A stretch of 64,000 bases of DNA from Micromussa lordhowensis (lineage: Eukaryota; Cnidaria; Anthozoa; Scleractinia; Lobophylliidae): the NCBI GenBank assembly GCA_964020085.1, contig OZ026600.1:32730820-32794819 (forward strand), in the 5' to 3' direction. The notes beneath the pieces were generated by a model, which worked only from the letters and a program-made list of their open reading frames with translations, made no database searches and was not told where the DNA came from. The position numbers and the translations under genes were made by a program. Shown here in pieces: positions 63,001 to 64,000 of this stretch. The first letter of the stretch is position 1, and each line of letters opens with the position of its first letter.

Positions 63001-63496
63001 GTAGGTAGGCAGAAATAGTCTGCGTACCAGCCAATTGCCCCATCGGGCCAGAGCTTATCCCAGTTTCTGCAGCATGAAGCCACTAGGAGTATTTCATGGT
63101 TTGTGCGCTCGACTCCGGATTGAGCGATCCACATTGATGTCCTAGCTGGGGACATTGTGTTTTGTTCTTGGACAAGACTCTCACAGTACCTCTCGCCACA
63201 GGCGCATAAATGGGTACCAGTGAATTTAATGCTGGGGTTAACCCTGCGATGGACTAGCATCCCACCCAGGGGGGAGTAGAAATACTCCTAGCTGCTTCAT
63301 GAGCTTTGGAGGCCAGTAGATTAATGAAGGAGGTACAGTGTACATGTTTTTACGGAGCATGAAAATCATATCACGTACAATAGTTACTACATCATGTCAT
63401 GAGACAATGTCTTACCTCCCTGTCCACAATATTGGCATAAGCTAAAGCCTGGGTTTGGGTACACCTGGGAATCGCTTGCTGTAAGGTTCGTATCAC
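30862..63496 (-). CDS. UBR2: UBR1/UBR2-type N-recognin E3 ubiquitin ligase (5' end beyond the window)
   Basis: A 33-kb minus-strand gene with at least 40 exons readable. The text follows vertebrate UBR2 more closely than UBR1 at diagnostic places: FVQRSTVLS before the RING core, GMDMITR..GRHIE.EP, SKAEEQQRK, and [17 protein letters not shown] at the end. N-recognins bind proteins with destabilising N-termini and, with a RAD6-type E2, attach ubiquitin. Visible parts in order: second half of the ClpS-like domain (63496-62628), long helical middle, winged-helix-like part (46621-46435), RING-type domain (42104-40769) and the C-terminal cap domain (32589-30862). The UBR box and start lie to the right of the window. 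Coding exons are still missing from my reading in 59.49-61.78 kb and 43.71-44.97 kb. Exons are listed in the segment entries. The UBR2 symbol is by similarity; an invertebrate co-orthologue of UBR1 and UBR2 is equally possible. Confidence 0.93.
33970..34130 (-). mobile_element. SINE family A, inverted partial copy
   Basis: On the minus strand: GGAGTCGAGC-like head text, GGGTTCGAGTCCTTGCCGGG, GACTTTGTGTTGTGTTCTTG, CTTACAGTGCCTCTCTCCAC and ATAAATGAGTACCGGTGAAT. The tail is replaced by unrelated sequence. Confidence 0.75.
34515..34994. mobile_element. Possible TTAA-type MITE
   Basis: The left edge TTTAAGGACGTTCGCGCG faces AGCGTCCTAAA on the right: GGACGTT and AGCGTCC are short inverted ends, next to TTAA on the left and TAAA on the right. 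Non-coding interior with no other copy in the window, so only tentative. Confidence 0.4.
35516..35790 (-). mobile_element. LINE 3' end with reverse-transcriptase C-terminal remnant
   Basis: On the minus strand the frame from about 35781 to 35634 reads [20 protein letters not shown], then [16 protein letters not shown] and a stop. '[12 protein letters not shown]' is the standard C-terminal text of many non-LTR retrotransposon ORF2 proteins. It is followed by a 3' UTR with GCGCCATA.. and an (ATT)n tail (35516-35550 as AATn on the plus strand). A 5'-truncated dead copy in an intron of the UBR2-like gene. Confidence 0.85.
37488..37502. repeat. Poly-C run
   Basis: About 14 C in a row. Similar homopolymer runs: poly-C near 36660 and poly-G at 55247-55260. 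Confidence 0.8.
38236..38312 (+). mobile_element. tRNA-like sequence, probable SINE head
   Basis: Has an A box (TAGCTCAGCTGGTAGAGCA) and B box (GGTTCAAATTCC) with acceptor-like ends GGGTCTT / GAAGCCC. The anticodon arm does not fold properly (ATGCTGC..GCAGAGCAT), so I do not call a tRNA gene. Confidence 0.5.
38511..40064 (-). CDS. UBR2: UBR2-like exons after the RING
   Basis: Exons about 39849-40064 ([20 protein letters not shown], ending near [10 protein letters not shown]), 39096-39203 ([20 protein letters not shown]) and 38511-38598 ([29 protein letters not shown]). The 5' splice site of the first is the least sure: GCG|GTGCAC keeps phase but is a weak donor. The ACTYTIQS text is diagnostic of the family. 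Confidence 0.8.
40360..40618. mobile_element. TTAA-flanked MITE
   Basis: Flanked by TTAA at 40356-40359 and 40619-40622. Ends GGTGGCCCAAAAACGTTTCC and GGAAACTGTTTTGAGCCACC are inverted, and the arms continue with AATCACTTGATGCTACA-type pairs (TATCACTTGATGCTAC / GTAGCATCAAGTGAT). A piggyBac-type target site is inferred. Confidence 0.8.
40769..42104 (-). CDS. UBR2: UBR2-like exons: RING-type domain
   Basis: Exons 41954-42104 and 40769-41118. The first ends [11 protein letters not shown] and supplies the first C-x2-C. The second supplies [20 protein letters not shown], then [16 protein letters not shown] and [10 protein letters not shown]. The order C-x2-C, C-G-H-x2-H-x2-C-W, C-P-L-C is the UBR1/2 RING pattern with every zinc ligand present, so the ligase core looks intact. 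The donor is taken at GAG|GTGGGA (41954), which joins in phase 0; the open frame runs on past it but does not match the family. Confidence 0.93.
41349..41392. repeat. Imperfect 44-bp hairpin
   Basis: GCCGCCATGCTGGTGTACC faces GGAATACCAGTATGGCGGC with a short centre. It is reminiscent of the 40-bp palindrome at 4792-4831. Confidence 0.7.
42598..42780 (+). mobile_element. MITE family M, copy 3
   Basis: Starts CAAGGGTTTCATCAACGTTT, then GAGGGCAACTGGTTTTCACA, GATGGTCAAACCAG and ends TTTATGAAACC. It lies next to the coiled-coil exon of the UBR2-like gene. Confidence 0.75.
42815..47130 (-). CDS. UBR2: UBR2-like exons: winged-helix-like part and linker to RING
   Basis: Exons: 47067-47130, 46435-46621, 45697-45799, 45222-45270, 44971-45125, 43614-43705, 42815-43035. 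Landmarks: [85 protein letters not shown] and [19 protein letters not shown]. The last is the basic coiled-coil before the RING. Acceptor 45271 is preferred over 45294 because only it keeps phase with exon 45697-45799. Phase 0 at 44971 does not fit the exon at 43705, so an exon is missing between them. Confidence 0.87.
43225..43358. repeat. Degenerate (ATC)n / (GTC)n microsatellite
   Basis: Long run of TCATCATCG / TCGTCATCG type triplets with interruptions, in an intron. Confidence 0.85.
44326..44463. mobile_element. MITE family K, copy 2
   Basis: TATTGGACTGGAACTAGCTT is inverted as AACTAGCTCCAGTCCAATA. The interior shares TTTCAAATGCAAATGA and CCCCGCATGAGCCTCCATT with 29318-29458, in the same orientation. 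Confidence 0.8.
44515..44940 (-). mobile_element. SINE family C copy split by a nested insertion
   Basis: The right part (44810-44940, minus strand) has GCAGCGTGACCGAGTGGTTA, GGCCTTGAAATCCGGAGGTC and GGGTTCGAGTCCCGTTCC. The left part (44515-44567) has the CCAACTGGTAGGAGGCAAAC tail. Between them is a MITE with inverted ends TTAGTATCACCTAACTAGT / ACTAGTTGGGTGATACTAA (about 44567-44766). In the intact copy at 53270-53450 the two parts are continuous. Confidence 0.8.
46144..46318. mobile_element. Foldback MITE
   Basis: GTGATTAAATGGACGAT..TTGAGACCTTGTGCTACTGT is inverted on the right (ACTGTAGCACAAGACCTCAA, CCATTTAATCAC). No coding text. Confidence 0.75.
46738..46924. mobile_element. MITE with GCC(T/A)xGTTCACACT ends
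   Basis: Left GCCTTGTTCACACTAGCGAC and right GTCCCGAGTGTGAACTAGGC are inverted, followed inwards by ATAAGACAT and ATGTCGTTAT. About 187 bp. hAT-like ends are possible but no clear target duplication is seen. Confidence 0.7.
47164..47369. mobile_element. Two tandem TTAA-flanked MITEs
   Basis: Elements 47164-47256 and 47278-47369 are near-identical (CCCTTTCACTGCCAAGACCC, CTAACGCCAGACGATTTTAC, AGTGAAGGGG) and each is bounded by TTAA (47160, 47257, 47274, 47370). Inverted ends are CCCTTTCACT / AGTGAAGGGG. Only 17 bp separate the two boundary TTAAs, so they may come from one duplicated locus. Confidence 0.8.
47565..47844. mobile_element. MITE with CAGRGGCGGATCCAGG ends
   Basis: Left CAGAGGCGGATCCAGG and right CCTGGATCCGCCCCTG are inverted at 15 of 16 bases. 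AGTTG flanks both sides (47560-47564, 47845-47849). Interior with CAACCCCCCCTTT on both arms in inverted-like positions. Confidence 0.8.
48130..48222 (-). mobile_element. SINE family B head
   Basis: On the minus strand: GGCTTGATAGCTCAGTTGGT, AGAGCACTGCACCGGTATTA and GGTCATGGGTTCGAATCCCG, then text related to the GATGATCA-containing body at 61085-61400. Confidence 0.75.
48285..48570. repeat. Nested hairpins
   Basis: ACGTTTTGGTGTGT (about 48290) is inverted as ACACACCAAAACG (about 48377), around an inner hairpin GTATTTTGACGAGCCC / GGGCGAGTCAAAATAC. A further arm pair flanks 48420-48560 (ATTATCCAAC / GTTGGATAAT). Confidence 0.65.
48730..59487 (-). CDS. UBR2: UBR2-like exons: helical middle region
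   Basis: Exons in transcript order: 59451-59487, 59261-59312, 58678-58734, 57932-57973, 57288-57369, 56544-56616, 56357-56456, 54824-54952, 53491-53584, 52329-52415, 51696-51760, 51066-51176, 50266-50331, 49562-49638, 48730-48760. All join in frame with GT-AG sites. Landmarks: [113 protein letters not shown] and [17 protein letters not shown]. Several exons are very short: 31, 37 and 42 nt. Introns hold many SINEs and MITEs. Confidence 0.9.
49902..50048. mobile_element. MITE with GGCCCCAGTTGTTCGAAGG end
   Basis: Arms of about 55 bp: GCTATCCACCGGATAAATC and GATTTATCCGGTGGATAGC, outer ends GTTGTTCGAAGG / CCTTTCGAACAAACCGGGCC. A degraded copy is at 56964-57100. Confidence 0.8.
50760..51042. mobile_element. 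MITE family F, copy 2 (diverged)
   Basis: GAAATTTGAAAACGCTGCTT, TTCCTACGGTTGGGCCTCGC, GGAGCTTTTCGAAAATGATA and CACAAATCCAAAATAGCCGG match the order of blocks at 21048-21330. Confidence 0.75.
52695..52817. repeat. Hairpin with CACGTGCCTG arms
   Basis: CAATGGCCAATTCCCTCTGT..CACGTGCCTG is inverted as CAGGCACGTC..GAGGGAACTGGCCATTG, loop about 50 bp. Probably a MITE. Confidence 0.7.
53270..53450 (-). mobile_element. SINE family C copy
   Basis: On the minus strand: GGCAGCGTGGCCGAGTGCTT, AGGGCGCTGGACTTGAAATC, GGTGGTCACGGGTTTACGTC, and the tail ACTGGTCTTGCGTCCCACCA with GTTGGGATTTTTAAGCCC. The head is serine/leucine-tRNA-like. Confidence 0.8.
53736..53880. mobile_element. pogo/Tigger-type MITE
   Basis: Ends AGTGGAACCTCGGTATAGCG and TGATATCGAGGTTCCACT are inverted, with internal AACCTCGATATAACGAA. 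GTGGAACCTCG(A/G)TATA is the known pogo/Tigger end style. Confidence 0.75.
53925..54115. mobile_element. Foldback MITE
   Basis: AAATAGAAAACATGTGCCGTG..GAAAGTTTGGGAGAAC (split arm) is inverted as GTTCTCCCAAACTTTC..CACGGAGAACATGTTTTCTA. A related fragment with CTATCGAGTCATAGAAACAC is at 54222-54245. Confidence 0.75.
54325..54378 (+). repeat. SINE family A tail fragment
   Basis: GACAAGCTCCGGCCTGATGG, GCCACTTAGCTCGTGTGTAG, ACTTTACC as at the start of the window. Confidence 0.75.
54482..54776. mobile_element. Foldback MITE family H, copy 2
   Basis: Same block order as 18403-18700: GATAGGACCCTG, GATTGGTCAAAAACCCATGT, GTGTATTACACTGTGATAAA, GGGAAATGTAGAAAAC and the inverted right arm. It ends about 50 bp before exon 54824-54952 of the UBR2-like gene. 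Confidence 0.85.
55330..55985 (+). mobile_element. LINE 3' end with frameshifted reverse-transcriptase C-terminus
   Basis: Frame 1 gives [20 protein letters not shown]; after a frameshift near 55457 another frame gives [19 protein letters not shown], then [18 protein letters not shown] and [15 protein letters not shown] with a stop at 55726-55728. This is the usual C-terminal text of LINE ORF2 proteins. The 3' UTR (GTAGGAGGCCCTGTAATAGG) ends in a TGATTTC repeat. Dead copy. Confidence 0.85.
56964..57100. mobile_element. Degraded copy of the 49902-50048 MITE
   Basis: AGGCCCTCTATTGTTCAAAG, CCACTATCCACCAAATCAAT, GTGGATAAGTATTAACAGGA and TTCTATCCACC follow the same order. Confidence 0.6.
57420..57890. 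mobile_element. Compound repeats related to 9535-9620 and 21500-22020
   Basis: TGTGATTGGCTACCTGC / GGTAGCCAATCACAAT form a hairpin at 57427-57492. Next, TGATGCATTTTTCCTTCCC, ATTGGCCAAGAGCCCAC, GCGACCTGCAAATG and ATTTGTCAGTGTCTTGCAGA match, inverted or direct, parts of 21560-21900. Confidence 0.65.
58786..59035 (+). mobile_element. SINE family C copy, plus strand
   Basis: GGCAGCGCGGCCGAGTGGTC, AGCGAGTCAGACTTGCCATC, GGTCCTGGGTTCAAGTTCTG, then a body with AGCCAGCTGGTTGCCTCC and a 3' part GGGCCCACTAGCC. The body differs from 53270-53450, so it may be a related subfamily. Confidence 0.75.
59580..59658. mobile_element. Tigger-like terminal remnant
   Basis: CAGTCGAATGTCGATTATCT with GGACTC, then the inverted AGTCCAGATAATCGAGG. 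Typical of Tigger element ends; only about 80 bp remain. Confidence 0.7.
59680..60156 (-). mobile_element. SINE family D, two direct copies
   Basis: Copies 59680-59854 and 59982-60156 are near-identical over about 175 bp. On the minus strand each has CCAGTAGCTCAGTGGTTAGA, GCATCCGACTAGATCACGGA, GGTCGTGGGTTCAAATCCCA, then a GACTCGGATTTTTTCCGAGT hairpin and an (AAC/GTT) tail. Anticodon arm has a mismatched pair and there is no 3' acceptor stem, so it is not a tRNA gene. Confidence 0.8.
60870..60921 (-). CDS. UBR2: Candidate UBR2-like exon (unconfirmed)
   Basis: After TTCAG, one frame reads [19 protein letters not shown] before GTACAT, similar to the family's LRRILC..G text expected here; another frame reads VEDKLM, similar to LVDRLM. 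Phase 1 at the end of exon 61778-61901 supports the second frame, but that frame meets a stop at once unless spliced at AT|GTGACA. Neither reading is satisfactory. Confidence 0.3.
61085..61400. mobile_element. Head-to-head pair of SINE family B
   Basis: The left copy (61085-61240) is inverted and the right copy (61262-61400) is direct. Both have GGTAGAGCACTGCACCGGTA-type heads (or inverse), GAGGTCATGGGTT, a TTCAGGC(C/T)TGAATTTTTTC part, GCAGCTGCTTAAG-type text and GATGATCATC near the 3' end. Their heads meet at about 61245-61262 around a GGTACCACTGGTGCCGGTGG block. Confidence 0.85.
61778..63496 (-). CDS. UBR2: UBR2-like exons: ClpS-like domain part
   Basis: Exons 63416-63496 ([19 protein letters not shown], then YANIVDREG), 62628-62690 ([21 protein letters not shown]) and 61778-61901 ([20 protein letters not shown], then [12 protein letters not shown]). 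The first two make the second half of the ClpS-like fold that in family members reads bulky hydrophobic N-termini; the 'VDREGR' turn is retained. Phases are 0, 0 and then 1 at the end. The next exon upstream, with the ClpS aspartate cluster, is not recognisable in the last 500 bases. Confidence 0.9.
62158..62425. mobile_element. MITE with perfect 34-bp inverted ends
   Basis: 62158-62191 (starting ATTCGCTACTTGCACATGAC) is the exact reverse complement of 62392-62425. It is 268 bp, non-coding, and lies in an intron of the UBR2-like gene. Confidence 0.85.
62445..62610 (+). mobile_element. MITE family M, copy 4
   Basis: CAGGGTTTTCATTAGCAGTT, GGGGAACTGGTTTTCACAGA, TGGGCAAAACTTTTGGAA and ATGGTCAAACCAGACGGG. 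The right end is truncated. It lies about 20 bp from the MITE at 62158-62425. Confidence 0.7.
63078..63300 (+). mobile_element. SINE family A copy
   Basis: TTTCATGGTTTGTGCGCTCG, GGGGACATTGTGTTTTGTTC, CTCTCACAGTACCTCTCGCC, AAATGGGTACCAGTGAATTT, GGTTAACCCTGCGATGGACT, GGGGGGAGTAGAAATACTCC. A 154-aa minus-strand reading frame across it is a shadow. Confidence 0.8.
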
Positions 63497-64000
63497 CTGT
63501 CATTTTGATCAAACACAGCTCAGTTTAAAACTTTCTATTATATCTCTCAATTACTATGCGCACTGTGATTAGTCAATTTAGCATATCATATATTTCACTG
63601 TATGAAGCGTTAAAATTTAAAGCTGTTTTGTTGCCAAAATGTTTCATCATTCATTGCCATGTGTTCTTAACTTTTATACAATGTACTAGCAAGTAAAAGT
63701 TTTAAAAATTCCTTTTACTTTAAGTTGTGTATTAACAACTTAACCACAATTTCAAATTGATTTAATTTTGGTTTTGATGTGCATTAGTATGTGAATATAA
63801 ATCATTCCCGACCCCGTCAGACACACATGCCATACAGTAGAGATACATGTATAATAAACATCTTACTAACCTCGTCTTCTCAGTCCATACTGTACTTTAC
63901 GGATCCTATTTTTTTTCTCCTCTGATTTATAGCCTGCACGCTTTGCACTTGGGCCATAAATCAAATGGGAGAAACCTTGGTCCATATTTTACTGTACAGA
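63497..64000. other. UBR2: Intron of the UBR2-like gene running off the window
   Basis: The next upstream exon should carry the first part of the ClpS-like domain with its Asn-Asp motif. I see none here. A tempting GAAGACGAG|GTTAGT at about 63870 has a stop codon immediately before it in the needed frame. Confidence 0.5.

Noticed and set aside
62796..63260. 154-aa minus-strand open frame
   Set aside because: It overlaps the SINE family A copy in inverted sense and has no splice or family support.
63860..63875. Next upstream UBR2-like exon ending GAAGACGAG
   Set aside because: An in-frame stop lies directly upstream and no acceptor gives the needed phase.

Overview
The window looks like nuclear DNA of an invertebrate animal, most likely a cnidarian such as a stony coral or anemone. 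The basis is three intron-rich animal gene families with GT-AG splicing, no bacterial-style operons, and a dense mix of tRNA-derived SINEs, palindromic MITEs and LINE 3' ends. The taxon is an inference; no marker gene in the window fixes the species.

Layout. 0-5.5 kb: gene-poor, with SINE and MITE debris, a decayed coding sequence (304-1325), two abutting TTAA-flanked MITEs (3.05-4.09 kb) and a perfect 40-bp palindrome. 5.57-9.42 kb (+): a NUDT14-like Nudix gene with two alternative, equal-length copies of exon 2. 9.4-14.2 kb: intergenic, repeat-rich. 14.21-22.66 kb (+) and 23.47-28.69 kb (+): two tandem genes of the TMEM198 / DUF4203 multi-pass membrane family whose exon phases match, with three internal exons of identical length. 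28.69-28.99 kb: a degenerate minisatellite carrying CACGTG and CCAAT motifs. 30.86-63.50 kb (-): most of one large UBR1/UBR2-type N-recognin E3 ubiquitin ligase gene, entering inside the ClpS-like domain at the right and running through the RING-type domain to the stop codon at the left. Its UBR box and start lie beyond the right edge.

The genes are not an operon and no shared pathway is implied: sugar-nucleotide hydrolysis, a membrane protein pair and N-degron ubiquitylation. UBR and the TMEM198-like pair are convergent, with about 2.2 kb between their stop codons. Introns carry most of the repeats. At least four tRNA-headed SINE families, five TTAA-flanked MITEs and several two- to four-copy MITE families can be recognised by comparing copies within the window.

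Exon coordinates come from reading splice sites, frame and phase by eye. Two parts of the UBR gene (59.49-61.78 kb and 43.71-44.97 kb) still lack coding exons that I could not place.
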